A stretch of 64,000 nucleotides of DNA from Chlorokybus atmophyticus (Eukaryota; Streptophyta; Chlorokybophyceae; Chlorokybales; Chlorokybaceae), in contig RHPI01002402.1 of assembly GCA_009103225.1 (NCBI GenBank), positions 176,064 through 240,063 of the forward strand, in the 5' to 3' direction. The translations under genes were made by a program, and so were the position numbers. Shown here in pieces: positions 22,038 to 35,400 of this stretch (the stretch's first letter is position 1; each line of letters starts with the position of its first letter). A model generated the notes under the pieces. That model saw only the letters and a list, made by a program, of their open reading frames with translations. It did not search any database and had not been told where the DNA came from.

Positions 22038-23041
22038 TGGTCCGCCCTGCGCCTTCGCCCCCAGCGACAAAACCTCACCTCCTCCTCATCATAACCGCCC
22101 CATCAGAGTTCAAACCACCTCGACGGACGCACCCAACACCTTCAGCAAATCCAGCCTCTTGCCAACCCCGATCCCAACCTCCGCCGCCTACGCCGCCGCC
22201 GTCAAGCACACCCACAGTAAGCCCAATCTGTCGTCGTCCGCGTTCCCCTGCCCATCCGCGTGCCACCTGTCAAAGGTGGTGCTAGTCCTGTTCACAGCCC
22301 TGCTAGGTAGTTGATCATTGGGATCGCATGAACATTGCATGGGATGTTATGCTACTTGTTTAGCATGATGCTTGATCCTGCTTGATGCAAGGACGCGTTA
22401 AAGCTAGTCCTGGGATCGAGCCTTGAAGTCAACTCGCACGCGTGACCCGAGCCGTCCAGCGACATCAGCGACCGCAAACTAACGAAAGCAGACCGAAACG
22501 CTGCGATACGCCGCGTATCACGTGATCGAGTGTGACCGTCACTTGCTGCGACTCTCTCGCTGATCCCGGAAACCGATCCAACACGCAACCACAGGATCGG
22601 CGAGCCTGGCTTAGGCTCACTGATCCAGTGTCGCGTAACTCTAGGTGGTGTCATCTAGGCCGTTTGATACTTGCGTAACGCAAAGGGCGGGAAAATCGAA
22701 GCGGAAGAGGCTGCAAGTTGCAGCTGCGCAGCAGTGAGCACCAGCTGGCGGAAGGGGCAGTTGGCGGCGGCGACGTGGTCCTTGCCGTGGTTGTCGCTGT
22801 CGTCACGGTTTGGGAGGCGTGTGCTTGTGTTGGTGGTTGCGCAAGTGGACGGGCATTGCTGCGTGGAGACGGGCTGGATTGGCGGTGTTTGGTGGCACCC
22901 TTGCTGGTGTTGTTTACCTTCCGGGCGTAAGCTGCTAAGCCTGTGTGCAATGTGGCCAAACCCTAGCTCGGTAGATGGAAGCAAGCACAAGAGGCGGGGT
23001 GGTCTGATTGTCTAGGTAGGCTTAGAACCTTATTCTTAAGG
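22038..23041. promoter_or_regulatory. Divergent intergenic region between ArfGAP and ARG1-type genes
   Basis: About 1 kb containing both 5' regions. A telo-box-like AAACCCTA lies at 22958-22965, about 80 bp before the ARG1-type ATG. 22080-22270 is pyrimidine-rich with no supported gene. Confidence 0.4.
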
Positions 23042-24937
23042 ATGGCTGCGTCAGGAGCGACTGTCAACCCAGCGGCGCAGCTCCCCAAGCGAGACCTGTA
23101 TGAGGTGCTGGGCGTGCCTCGGGATGCGACAGAGGACCAGATCAAGCAAGCGTATCGCAAGCTGGCCCTGAAGTATGTTCACATTCAGCATCCTTATTCT
23201 GCAAGGATTGCATGCACACGCAACCCCTTGCTAATGTGCTACTGAAGCTGTGTACAGTATATAATCACGGGAGTAGTGTTTAGCTGCCAGATGTGAAAGT
23301 GTTGAGTTTGCTGCAGTGGAGGGGCACATCATCGTTGCAGTACAGTCAGCGGAAGCATCCATGAACTATGCTGTGATTGCGTGCAATGCTGTATAAGGTT
23401 GCAGTTACATCCAGGACTGCAGCTTTGCGTTTTACACGCAAATGTCGTTGCATGACTTGAATGCAACCTTGGCTCACATTATTGGTGGTGCATGTACTGC
23501 AAGTTATGAGTGTACAGGACAGTCTCGTGTGTCTTGTAGAAGGCCACAACTGGTAGCACTTCTTCTGATGACGTCTATCAGAGCAATCTGAGATAGACTT
23601 GGCAATACTAGCTTTCGTTATGTTTTTGTAGGTTTCATCCTGATAAGAACACCGGTGCCGTTGAGGAGGCGGCAGAGAAGTTCAAAGAAGTGGCTTATGC
23701 ACATGGGATCCTGAGTGACCCAAACAAACGCCGTCAATATGATGCTGGTGGCCTGGAGGTACGTGCCATCTGCTAGTCATCGTAGTACTTCCAATACATT
23801 TGAATGTGAATTCCCTGGCGATGATGACACTCAAATTTTTGCAATCTTGGACATTCTGATTTGAAACATGGATACATAAACTTGAGAGCCACTGAGGCGC
23901 TTCGCTTCTGACACAGGCTGTTGACCTTGATGGCCTGGATATGGAGCTTGATCTCGCTTCACTTGGTACCATGAACACAATGGTTGCCGCGCTTTTTTCC
24001 AAATTGGGTGTGCCCATCAAGACGGCGGTGTCTGCTGCGGTTCTTGAAGATGCCATGGCTGGGCGAATATCAATTCAGCAGCTCCACTTTGGCGTTCCAG
24101 TGCAGGACAAAGTTGACAAGCAGTCATGTCGTTTTTACAGACTTGAAGTGCCCGCGCAGTACGCCGATGAGGGTGTTGTCATACGAGTCACTACAGAAAA
24201 GCAAAGCAAGCTTAAGCTGCTGTACTTTGAGGGCTCTGATGCTGGAGGCCTACATCTAGCAATGCAAGAGGATACTGTTAAGGCTGGCAAGGTATGACTG
24301 CCCCAGAAATGTCAGTTGCTCTGTGATATGGTGTGCTGCCTGTGCTGCCTGGTGGTTTTATGACATGCAACTGCCTTTTGTGACACCGGTGCATGCACAG
24401 GTTGCGGCGGCAGGTTATTACTTCTTGCACTTTGACACATACCGACTGGACACAATGACAGCGCTCGGTGACGATCCGGAGATGCGTCTGTTCAAGCAGT
24501 TGGAGGGTCTTCATCCTGTTGAAAAGAACAGGTTGAACTCTGGGGAGCATTTCTTTGGCGTGTATGGCGACAACTGGTTTCGACGGGCTTACTACACATT
24601 GGAAGCCCATGTGGTGGGTCCTCAGTCCAACGGAGCCGTGCGACTGCAAGAGATGGACCAGGGTTTGTTGCAGAAGCGTGCTGCATTGCGCGAGTTTCAA
24701 GTGGAGTACAGAGAGGCTAAGGCGCGCTTCTTTGCTGCCCAGGAGCGGTACTTACGGGAGCAGCAGGCCGTTGAGGACTTGATTGCACAACGAGAACAGG
24801 CCCGCGCTGTTGTTGGCAGTGGCGGCGCTGTGAATGGGGAAGCAACCTCGGGCTCTTTTGCGAGTACGTCGGAAGAAGACCATACACAGCTGAAAAAGGG
24901 CCGATCCAAGAGTGGGCCCAAGTGGTTCTTTAAATGA
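23042..24937 (+). CDS. ARG1: ARG1-type DnaJ (Hsp40) protein
   Basis: Homologue of Arabidopsis ALTERED RESPONSE TO GRAVITY 1, a peripheral endomembrane J protein. Four exons (23042-23172, 23632-23758, 23917-24291, 24401-24937) with consistent phases give 389 residues (Arabidopsis ARG1 is about 410). The J domain covers residues 17-75 ([14 protein letters not shown] ... AYRKLALK) with the HPD tripeptide intact and split from helix II by intron 1. Next is the ARG1-specific region ([54 protein letters not shown]). A coiled coil follows at about 300-365 ([20 protein letters not shown]). The match to ARG1 extends over the whole length. TGTAA at 25005-25009 is 68 nt past the stop. Confidence 0.93.
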
Positions 24938-27900
24938 TTCCGCAATATGGTTAGTCTAGGGTTAGAGATTGTATAGTGCAAGTCTCCTGTGTCCACAGTT
25001 GTATTGTAACAAGTTCGCTGCATCATTGCTCAGCTACAGCGATGCAGGTGATGGTTGTGCAGGGGTCTATCACAAAAGGGTGCTGTGGTGCTGTCTGTTC
25101 TTGTCTGCAGGCACAGGTGGTGCGTTCATATACTGATGAGGATGGTATGGTCTTCTCTAATTGCGGTTGCCCTCAAAGCAGCGCGCATGGCTACTGCTTA
25201 CAATGGAGCAAGTAACTTGTTTCAATGAGACATGCTCAGCCTCGCAACACTGCAGATGGCATGATAGCCTATAGCTGGACATTTTCACAGGCTAATGTTG
25301 GTAACCCAATGAAGCAGGATGCCATGACATTTGCAGTGTGCACGCACAACAGGGATGGGGCGAGGAAGTGTACATGACCATATGTCCAAAGCTGTGAGCA
25401 ATGACCATTGTTCGTGACTACATGCTTGCCGGATGTGACATGTGTTATGCTGTCAAGGATCAGTCCACTTCTTGCATTGTATCATATGAGTAGCTGCACA
25501 TTAATATACTTGTAACTGTGAAACATGCAGCAACCACTATCACATCCATCAATGTGTCCACTGCGTACATAAATTACATGAGATCACAAAATTGCATCGA
25601 TGGTGTTTGTGTCTGATAGGGGGAATGGGCATACGACATGCATTATGCAATTGCACAAAAACAACGATTGCAAGTGCATGTAATGAAAGTCCAAGATGGA
25701 CGCATTCACATACAACCTTAGCAGCATTTTCACTTGCATAAACCAATTCGACACTTGAATATGATCATGCGTAGCCCGATTTAAGGGGATGCAAAAATGG
25801 CATCGAAGCGCATCGTATGTTTCTGTTGTGTTGAATGTAATCATAAAACCTTTTGCTCGGTTTACGTATGAATTGTTGTTGGACACACGCGGGCAGGTTG
25901 CGGAGGATAGTTAGCGCTTCATGTGGCTGTGTACACGACGTATGGTATGGAGCACCGCAGGGTGGAGGGCTTATTACAGCTACCTTGGGAGCGCGTGGCG
26001 TGCACTGCAGCGAGCACAGGCGTTGTCCGTCATGGAGTGCGCGGTTGCGATAGCCTTGTTGTGCCGGGTTGTCATTCCATGAGAATTGGTTGCCATAAAT
26101 ACTCGACGCATGCAGAGTCTCATGCACACGCTGCTGAGAGACGCATGTAGCCGTACCTACACATATGCACTATTTACACATATACGGTTGGTGACCATTC
26201 TGCAGAGTCCTTCTGCTGTACAATGGCGATGCCAAAGTGCCACCGCATTGCTGGAAGGAGGAGGAAGGGGCAGCGGCGCAGGTTCTTGATCTCATGACAC
26301 CATTGGCAATAGTGCCATGGTCGCTCAGGCTGCAAAGACCGACAGCCCCACCTACACTCCGCTGATACCGGACAGTAAGGGAAGGCTGTGCATTGAGGAC
26401 GACACCAATGCTGCTCTGCACCCCCCATCCAGACCACAGGGTGTTTCAAGGGACTTCTCCAGGTCACCTGTTTGTACTTGTACACTCCCAAGCTGTACAG
26501 CAGCGGCACTGGGCGCCCATGTCGACGCACAGGACCACAACTTTGGAGTGCATCCTCAACCCAACCGTTCTACAGGCGCGTACCCCGTGCCATAGGGCCT
26601 GCGAGTACGCACATTGATTATGCCATCAAGGGCATGCTGGACCATGCATATATGCTTAATGGAAAGGAATGAGGCATTGTACCCCACAACATGCATATCA
26701 TGAGGGCTCTGCCTAAACGGAAGGAGATCAGCTTTTGTGCCAGCGCACCACGGAGCAGTGCAGCGCAGGGCAAACCCGTTGACAGCGTGTGTGTTCACAT
26801 TGTCTACAATGGTGAACCCAACTTGGCACACCTGCCTGGCACAACCTGACACACATCCAGAATGCTGGAGTGTACCCGCAAGGCCAGTTCCTCGGGCACG
26901 TCAGCTACCGGATGAGTGGAGACAATCGAACCACAACTGCCGTGCCTTCCTAGCACGGCTCTATCACCTCCTCCTCTTCTGATGAGGCCAGCGCTCATCT
27001 CTTCTTGGCCACACATATCGCTTCGGCACCACCGCCGCCGCTGATGAACTGGCTTTGCCCGCTGCCGTCATCATGCACCACAATGTGCATGCAATCAAGG
27101 CAGCCTTGCCTTAAGACTGCCACCTCAACTATGGAGATGTCACACTCAGACCGGATCCACATATGGAGCGCTCGTGATCACCATCGATGGATCAGAAGTC
27201 TCACGAGCTTCCCGCGCAAACCGACGGACCAGATGGCGAGGTGAAGAACAGTTATGGTTGTTATAGTCGTTGCCACTAAACAGAGGTAGAAATACTTAAC
27301 TTGCATGCTCAACTAGGCGGTTGGTAATGCAAGTCCTTTTCAAACGGCATTGGTTGACTCTTAGCTTCCCGTTGCTACACGTTGTGGTTAGCTGCAGGAG
27401 TGCATACCTCTTGCTGAAACTCTGTTACAATAGGAGTTGTTCTTGATTTGAAGAGTGCGAGTGTGGTGAGGGTGTGGTGACGTTGTTAATATAATACATG
27501 CCGTCGAGAAGCCTACAGCTGCTGCCGTCTCACACGCATTGTAGCCACCCCGACACCACTACATCATCTTGAGCCAACCATGCGCTCTCTACACCAGTAA
27601 TTTGTACGATAATGTGCACTGGATGCTTGCAGTAGCCACGGTTGAGGTGCATGCGGAGAGCATTGAGAGTAACTTAGCATCAACTCCAAGTGATCCGTTC
27701 TGTGCTCATTCACGGGATTACCATATTCTGAATGCATAACATGCGTTTAGTGTTTCCGACTTAAAAGCTTTACACCTACAAGTAGAACAACCGTTGTGCC
27801 CTAATTCATCATTACCTATTCGCACACATCCTCACTGACATAGATACTATGGGAGCGAGCTATGCTGGGCAATATTCATTTGCATTACCAACTGCACATC

Positions 27901-27950
27901 AGTATTTTTGTTGAAGAAGCTAGCAACACATGTAGCTACGGTTGATGCTG
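24938..27950. other. 3 kb without a recognisable gene
   Basis: After the ARG1 3' flank no domain is recognised on either strand. 26080-27245 has denser coding-like composition and several 70-110 codon frames on both strands, but none shows a known motif or consistent exon structure. It may be an old element or lost gene. Confidence 0.5.
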
Positions 27951-27959
27951 GACATGCAC

Positions 27960-28410
27960 ACATACAACTCTACAACCGCGAGAGCATACACAAGAGCAAC
28001 ACTTTCACTTGATTACAACTCAGTCATTGGCTTTTATACCCGCTGCAAGTAAACCTGTCTCTAGAAGCAACTGTGTACGCTACACGTCATCTAACATCAT
28101 GAAGTCAACTGCATAACGTAGCTAACTTCAAGACCCTTTTAAACAAGATAAGCCACGTACTAAACGGTGACGTAGCCACTAAGATATGACTGTTCTTTTG
28201 CGCACCTCAAAGTCGCACCTTGAACCTTCTCTTCGAGTGGAGTCTCCGCCTAAAAGCTTGTAAACTGGGGTCCGCGCCAGGAACCTTCCGGCGACCAAAC
28301 CTTTTGAGGTCACGCCTATGCCTATATGGAGGGCAAGGATAACCGGATATAGAAATATCTCTAGTACTCACGGGCGGCTTGTCTTCAAGCCTTAAGTCCG
28401 TGCTTATGCT
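27960..28410 (-). repeat. Putative 3' LTR of degenerate Copia copy
   Basis: Non-coding stretch just past the RNase H end of the Copia remnant. On the minus strand it has a promoter-like gggtataaaagcc (about 28045-28033), as expected for LTR U3/R. The partner LTR is not present, so the limits are a guess. Confidence 0.35.
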
Positions 28411-28413
28411 TGA

Positions 28414-31400
28414 CTACACGCATATGCCAAGTCCCGAACAACACGCCTGAAACTTGAGTGGTGATGACGCCTTTGGCATGAAGTCCGCAAGCATGGCCTC
28501 AGTGTTGCAGAATTGGAACTCGACCTCCTTTTTTGTGACTCTGTATCGGACAAAGTGATGCATGACATCAATGTGCTTTGTCTGTCCTTGCTGAGGCAAA
28601 CGGATGCTTCAACACCTTAATGGCCTTGGATGTCGCAGTGGATTGTGATGCACGCCTTTTGGTGCTTCAGATCTTCCATCAGTTTGTGAAGCCATAAGGC
28701 CTCCTTACTAGCTGCTGCTGCTGCCATATTCTCAGCCATTTAAGTGGATGCCGATGTGGTTGGCTGCATCTTGCTGTTCCAGCTCACGATGCCTCCATTT
28801 AGCTTGAAAACATAGCCAATGGTAGACCTCCTGCTGTCGAGGTCCAGCCTACGAATTCTAAATCGCAGTGGCCCTCCAACTCAAAGCTCCCGCTCCCAAA
28901 CTTGATGCCAATGGTTGCACTCCCAGCAACATAGCAAAGTACACCCTTTGCAGCCTTCCAATGCTCCATGCTCGGTGCAGACATGTAGCGAGCAAAGACT
29001 CCAGCAGCATGTGCAATGTCTGAACTTGTGCACATTGCTAGTTATAATAAAGCATGCTGCCTACTAGTTCACCGTAGGGGTACTTGGCCTTGTTAAGAGC
29101 CTCTTCATCCTCCGCTTTAACGAGGTGGGTGCCGTGTGCAAGTGAAGTGAACTTGGTCTTTGCCTCCTTGAGCCCGAACTTGGTAAAGTCTCCTTACCAT
29201 CTGCTCCTGACTGATCTTGATGGTGCGCGCCGCTCTGTCGCGCTTAATAACCATGCTAAGGAACCACTTGGCGTTCTCCAAGATCACATTAAGAACGCCT
29301 GCTGCAGTGCCTTCTTGGTCTCCTCAAAGTCTTTCATGCGCTTGGCGGTCATAATAATGTCCTCAACATACACCAGCAGGTACATCTGCTTCTCGAGGTG
29401 GAAGAAAAGTCCAGGGTCCGCTTAGGACGCCTAAAAGTCAAGTGCCTCCCACTCCTTGGTGAGGCACATGTGCCACATGCGTGGTGCCTGTCTCATCCCA
29501 TACAACGCCTTGATAAGCTTGCAAACAGTCCCTGGCTCCCCATCTTCAAATCCTGGTGGTTACTGGATGTAGTTCTCTTCCTTAAGCTCTCTGTAGAGAA
29601 AAGCAGTCTTCACGTCTAGATGGTAAGTCTTCAGCCGCAACCAGGGCAAGCAATGTGCGGAATGTGGCATACTTACTTGCAGGCGCAAAGATCTCGTTGA
29701 AGTCCATGCCTTCTTGTTGCAAAAAGCCCTTTGCCATCAGCATTGCCTTCTAGCGCTCTATGTTGCCTTGACCGTCTCCCTTCACCTTGAAGACCCACTT
29801 AACAGGGATTGGTTCCTCGCCTGAAGGCAGCTTTTTGAATACCTGGGTTCGTTTGGCATAGAGTGACGCGATCTCCTTGTCCATGGCTTGCTACCACTGC
29901 TCTGCATAAGGTGCTTGCAGTGCCTCCTAGTATGTACTTGGCTCCTCTGTGTTTTCTCTCTCTTGGCACACGCCCACAAGTGCCTTGTAGTAGAAGTTAG
30001 GACCTTTTCTCTCCCTCTCAGAATAGCGACAAAGCGGCGCCTGCTGCTGCTCGCCTGAAGCCTTTTAGACGGCGCCTGAAAGTCCTCCGTGATGATGTTC
30101 ACCTCGCCTAAAGACTCCACTCTATTAGGAACGGCTGTGGCTGTACCTCATTTTCATCCTTTAAAAGAAGCCCGCTTCTGATAGTGAACCCTCGTGGAAC
30201 ACCACCTCTGTGCTGACGATGATCTTGTGGCTTTCCTCTATTAAAATCATGTACGCCTTTGAGCCTAATTCGTAGCCAACAAAGACTCCCTTGTTGCTGA
30301 CTGGCTCCATCTTGTGCCGTAGCTGCTTTGGCACTTGTACAGCTGTACTTGTTTGGCACTTGTGCATATGCTGTGCAACCAAATACACGCATACTACTTA
30401 CATCCGGTGCAACTCCATGGATTAGCTCCCACGGTGTCTTTCTATCAGAGCTCACAGGTGACAGATTTTGGATGTAGTTGGCAGTGAGGACGGCCTCCTT
30501 CCACAGAGAGTCCTCCAACTTGCAATTAGCATAGCCCACACGCGCTCCAACAGGGTCTGGTTCAGGCATTTTGGCGCTCCGTTTTGCTGTGGAATGTAGG
30601 GCCCCATCATGGTTGTCATCAATGATTGTCTCATGCCTTATCCCTTTGCTGGCGAAGAAATCCTTGAGCTGGGCATTGATGTACTTCCCTCCTTGATCAC
30701 TACGCATTGCCTTCATCTTCTTGCCTAATTGTGTCTCCAGCAATGCCACGCATAGATCCTTCAACTTTTCAGTTCGGAGATAGAGGGTAGATGATGGACA
30801 GCTTGCTGTGATCGTTGAAGAAAGTTGCAAAGTACCTTAACCCCTCCCTTTGCCACAACGCGCATAGGCCCGCAAACTATTATGGAACCGTACAGCCGAC
30901 TAGGCTAGCCTCGCTCGAGGCTAGCCTAGTCGGCTGTATGGTTCCTTAACACAAACATCCATGTGCACCAACTCGCCTGGATGACTGCTACAGGGAGATT
31001 ACGGGAACGGCTATCTATGCTGCTTGGCCATGCCACAGGGTGCGCACAGCACACCTAAAGACGTCTCAAAGTCTTCCTTGCTGATATGGATGCCCATAAC
31101 CTGATCTTCAGCCATCAGGCGTGTGAGGTTGTTGTAGCCAAGATGGCCCAACCACATATGCCAAAGTTTAGCCGTTTCCTTCTCCGTCACCACGTTGGCC
31201 TTCATGCTATGAAGCTGCTCCTTGCGTGATGCCAACCATGTCACATGGTTGTCATGCACGATGCATGACCCCGTCTATGAGCACAGAGCATCGACCCTCT
31301 CGGATGACGATTTCAGGTCCGACACGCTCAGCAACCCTCACAAATGGACTAGCAGCAGCCCCAAGAATGTGCGGAACCTCTCTCAACAAGACCTCTCTCA

Positions 31401-32350
31401 CACCATTACCAACCTTGCAATGGAGCCACACTTCACCCACGCGTACAGCCTCCAGCATGTGACCACTAAAGCCCTCCACCTTTCTTGTGGGTTGCAGCTT
31501 TCTATAGTCCTCCATGACCTCCATGTGTGGCGTCAAGCGCTGGTCGCATCCATAGTCTATTGCCCATGATGTGGTAGACAACTCTCTTAATGCAGTGCAG
31601 GCAATGTTCTTCTCCTTGCGATGGTCGTTGCCGTTGGTGTTGGTGCTGGTGATGGCTCCTTGTTCTCGTTGGCGCTTGCGACAGTCTCTCACGATGACCC
31701 TTGAAGCCACAGTAATTGTGTGAGGTTCTTGCGCCTAATGTTGTTGTTGCCGCATTTGCCTTTGTTCTTCTTTTTAAGGTTGTAGGGTTTTGCTTGTTTG
31801 TGTAGCAGGCAACAGCGTCCACGTGCACGTTCTTTCTTCACCACACGTTGCTCTACAGTTAGTAACTTGGGCAACACATCGTCCAGGGTCAGCTCCAATG
31901 ATAATGTCTCTAGCAGAGTGGTGACGCATTCATACTCTGCTTATGGACCTGCCATAGCCATTAGTACAACCTCCGGCTCTCCCATCTGACAGGTGACGTT
32001 ATTGAGGTCCGCCCACAGCTCTCTTGCACGCGCAACAAATTTGGTAATGGTCATTCACCACCCTCCATCTTAAGCGCACTTAGCTGCTTGCGAAGCGTAA
32101 GCTTTCTGGCGTTGGTCTTAACCTAGAACACGGATACAAGCTTCTCCTAAGCATGCCTCCCATGATTACATGTGATGAACATGAGAAAGTGATGCGGTTT
32201 GCAATCAAACAAGCAGAGAGTGTGCTTCTGCTGAACGCTCAGACCACACAATATACTCCCCTGGTATTGGTGGTGCCTTCGGATCCACATCCTTCCACAT
32301 CTTCTTGTGGATGAGAAGCGCCTTCATCTCCACACACCATATACAGTACA
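28414..32350 (-). mobile_element. Copia retrotransposon, degenerate copy
   Basis: Same family as the element at 1-2880. In minus-strand order: a gag start cut at 32350 (WCVEMKALLIHKKMWK matches the intact copy), gag end LTLDDVLPKLLTVEQRV near 31890, a zinc-knuckle remnant (NYCGFKGH), a protease region (WAIDYGCDQRLTPH, active-site serine lost), GAG-pre-integrase (LWHMWLGHLGYNNLTRL), integrase (MRSDQGGKYINAQ), RT fragments around 29800-29100 and RNase H with DIAHAAGVFARYM (about 29015) and ADFMPKASS near the left end. Stops and frame changes throughout. It contains the MITE at 30878-30951. Confidence 0.9.
30878..30951. mobile_element. 74-bp palindromic MITE with 5-bp target duplication
   Basis: Two 30-nt arms (ggaaccgtacagccgact ... 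and its complement) with one mismatch and a 2-nt loop, extended outward by an imperfect TATTAT/TTAACA end. It interrupts the Copia integrase region exactly where the intact Copia copy has uninterrupted gcaaacgtccatgtgcac. CAAAC is duplicated on both sides (30873-30877 and 30952-30956). It is far shorter than typical MITEs. Confidence 0.8.
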
Positions 32351-32439
32351 GGTTGCGCACCCTGTGAGACGATGCTAACAACAGGGTGCATACAGAGATG
32401 CAAGTGTGTGGACATTTTCTATAGGAGCTACCATAGAAA

Positions 32440-35400
32440 CTCTAGTTCGCGGTCCGTACGGAGATGGAAAGAAAGCACGATGAGGTGAAGGACTGGGAGT
32501 TTGACGTGTTGGGTGAAATTGCTAAGCGCAAGGAGCGAGAGAGCAAGAAACCGAGCAGGTGATAAAAACCAGCTCGACTGCCAGCTTCTCTGGCAGTTAG
32601 CCCAAACCAAAAGAAACTGGCAGCAAGAAGCCCTTCACCAAGCAGGCTCACATTACAAAACAGAAGAAGCGACCAATTCCTGCAACGAAAAACACAACAA
32701 CAAGCTGTTGTTGCTGTGTCGCTGGTGGTCACCGAAGAGAAGAGTGCCCACAGTGGAAGGAAGGCAAGGTAGAGTGCCAACACTGTGGAAGGGTCACACC
32801 GAGCAAGGCTCAGCCAACGGGAAAAGCATTGAGAAAGGAGACCAGCCAAGCAAGGTGCCGCCAGGGAGGACACCACTGCTGCCGCACAGCCTACAACTTT
32901 TACACAGGCCCAGATGGACTCCATGATGGCATCCAAGATGCAGGAGATGGAGGCCATGATGGCTTCAATGCCTACGCCTTGACGAGGTGGTATTGCAGAG
33001 GCCATATGCAATGGCAGTGGAAGCCTTTTAAGCCCCAGAGATGGGCGTGGCGACAAGAGCACGTCAGATACTGCACCCTGCTTCAAAGGAGAAGGGAGTG
33101 GCAACACAAGGAGCAAATTATGGAAGAAAGAAAGCACCACCACGGCTGCCTGCCGCCTTCCGCATCTTGCCACCCACTCTCAATATTCAATACTATCAAA
33201 TACTCAGAAAGAGAGCGCATCGGCACAGCTGCCAGGAGCAACCCACCGTGGGTGACCTGCTGTGGAAGAAATCAGGTGACCTGCTGTGGAAGAAATCCTC
33301 ATCATCAGGCATGTGGTGCCAAGACTATTGTCTACACCCATAATGACCTAAGCAAGGTTGGGGTGCACCGCCAAGCATGTTCGAAACGCGCTGAAGCAAG
33401 AGCTGCAAAGCGCCACCCCTTAGCAACCTCCTGAAGAGATGATTGAGGCTGATGAGGAGCTGATGGAGCTTGAGAGGGAGGCTCATCTGACCGTAAGTAG
33501 GGATGAAGGTCCACCCGCTGTACTCAGTCACAAACGTGTCGCGGAGGTACGCAATGAGGGGGGCTAAATACGCGTCAACGGCAACCTGCCTTGGCACATT
33601 CTGGTTGACACGGGAGCAGAGCTAGCCATGCCGGGTGGAAGAGCTACTCAGGTGCTGGGGCTACAAGATTCATCTTTTAGCCGCTCCATATGAGATCAAG
33701 ATTGTCGAAAGAGGTAGTGAGAGTGCAAGAGATATCACCCGTGATCCGGTGACCTTACAGGGCAGCAAGGGGAAAAGACTTCCAATGCGATACGCTGCTT
33801 GGTCACTGACGCCACCAGCTACAACATGTTGCTGGGACAGGAAGCAGTTTTACCAGTAGGTGGAGGTTTGGACATCTGAATCCAAGAGGGATTTTTTCGG
33901 CCAAGGTGGAAGGATGATCAAGGCCAAAAGGCTTACTTTCCCCCAACAGTGCTCAAGAGTGGAGCCACAAGGATGGTGACCTCCATTGAGACGAAGATGG
34001 GGTTCTACACAGAGCTGCCATTCACCATAGAACTATGGGAGCAATGTGAACAGGAAGCTCACACTGCCTCCATCAGAGAGCCTAAGACATTGGCATCAGT
34101 ATCATTCACAGAGTAGCAAGCTGCTGGGGGGGTCCGAGCTGCTTTACCAGAAGCTGCTCACACGGCGCACCGAGGCGCTGCGCAAGGTAGAGAAGGCATG
34201 AATGAAAGGGGTACATGCACGGCTACTTGCAAAAAGACCAGAGGAGGTGTCATTGCCACAGTTGCCTATCTGCGCTAATGCAATTCGCTGGGATGTATTC
34301 AAAGAAGGTGTTTGTCTAGCAAAAAATCTTTGATGGCACGGCAAGTGGGCTAGCTGCAGCATTGAACGCTGACATCAAAGTATGACAGTACTTGTATGTG
34401 GATCCGGACCCTGTAGCACAGTAGAGTGATGCGCTTCATGCCACCATATTATAACGCAAGTATCCGCATCTGTTGCCATTGAGTGCGCTGAGAGGAAATC
34501 AGAAGGCACTGCCTTCGTATATACGGTTGGTCACGGCAGCACATCTGTCTGCAGTAGGGCAGATTGACATGATGATTGCTGGGTGGGAATGTCAAGGACA
34601 TTCCAGAGCAGGAGTTGAGAAGGGTCTTCCAGTGGAAGACCCTCGGTCAAATTGTTTTGGGAGCTGGTCCGAGTTCTACAGATGTTGCAAGCTACAAAGA
34701 AGGATAACACCCTTGCCTACCCGATAAAAATGTGCCTGCTGTTGATGATCGCCGCGACCATCGTCCGCCGTGATTACTAGATTGTAAGGTCGATACTGGG
34801 ACATGAGGTCGTATTGGATGCAGCACAGTTCGGGTCACGCGCACATCAATCGAGAGTGTTGTGGACAAACCGGACACCCGTCGAGCTGCTCAAGCGCAGC
34901 AAAAGTATTGAAGACCGGGTCAACTATTGGGCAGTGACATACTTGAGGAAGGGAACCACAGCCTGTGCAGAAGGCCGACATGCCGCTACAACACTTTATT
35001 ACAAGGTTGGAGAGCCAAGAAGAGCACTTGCCCTGGTTACCTACCCTGCCAGTTATGCTTTTCGAAACCACGGATCGTGCATGGTCTACAATAATAAGTC
35101 AGCTCGGTGGGAAGAGCCTACCGCTGACGAGCTCGAGAGAAAGAGAGCCATGGAGTTTTTGCCAGGGGCAACCTAAGCACCTGGGCTAACAGAGCAGCAG
35201 CGAAGAATGTTGCTGGGCCAAGCGCTAAATAAGATCAGCTTGGTGTGGATTTTGATTGGGTCCTTGACTGCCGAGAGGTAGCAAACCATGCTCACACACT
35301 TGTCTCGGCGAAGCAACATGACAGCCAAAGCCAGAGCCAGTTGCTGTAGGAGATGGAGACGGCCCAATCATAATCAGGATATGAAGGGGGTATCAACTTC

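Noticed and set aside
26317-27244. Possible host gene between ARG1 and the Copia relic
   Set aside because: Several overlapping frames but no motif, no coherent exon phases and stops in all candidates.
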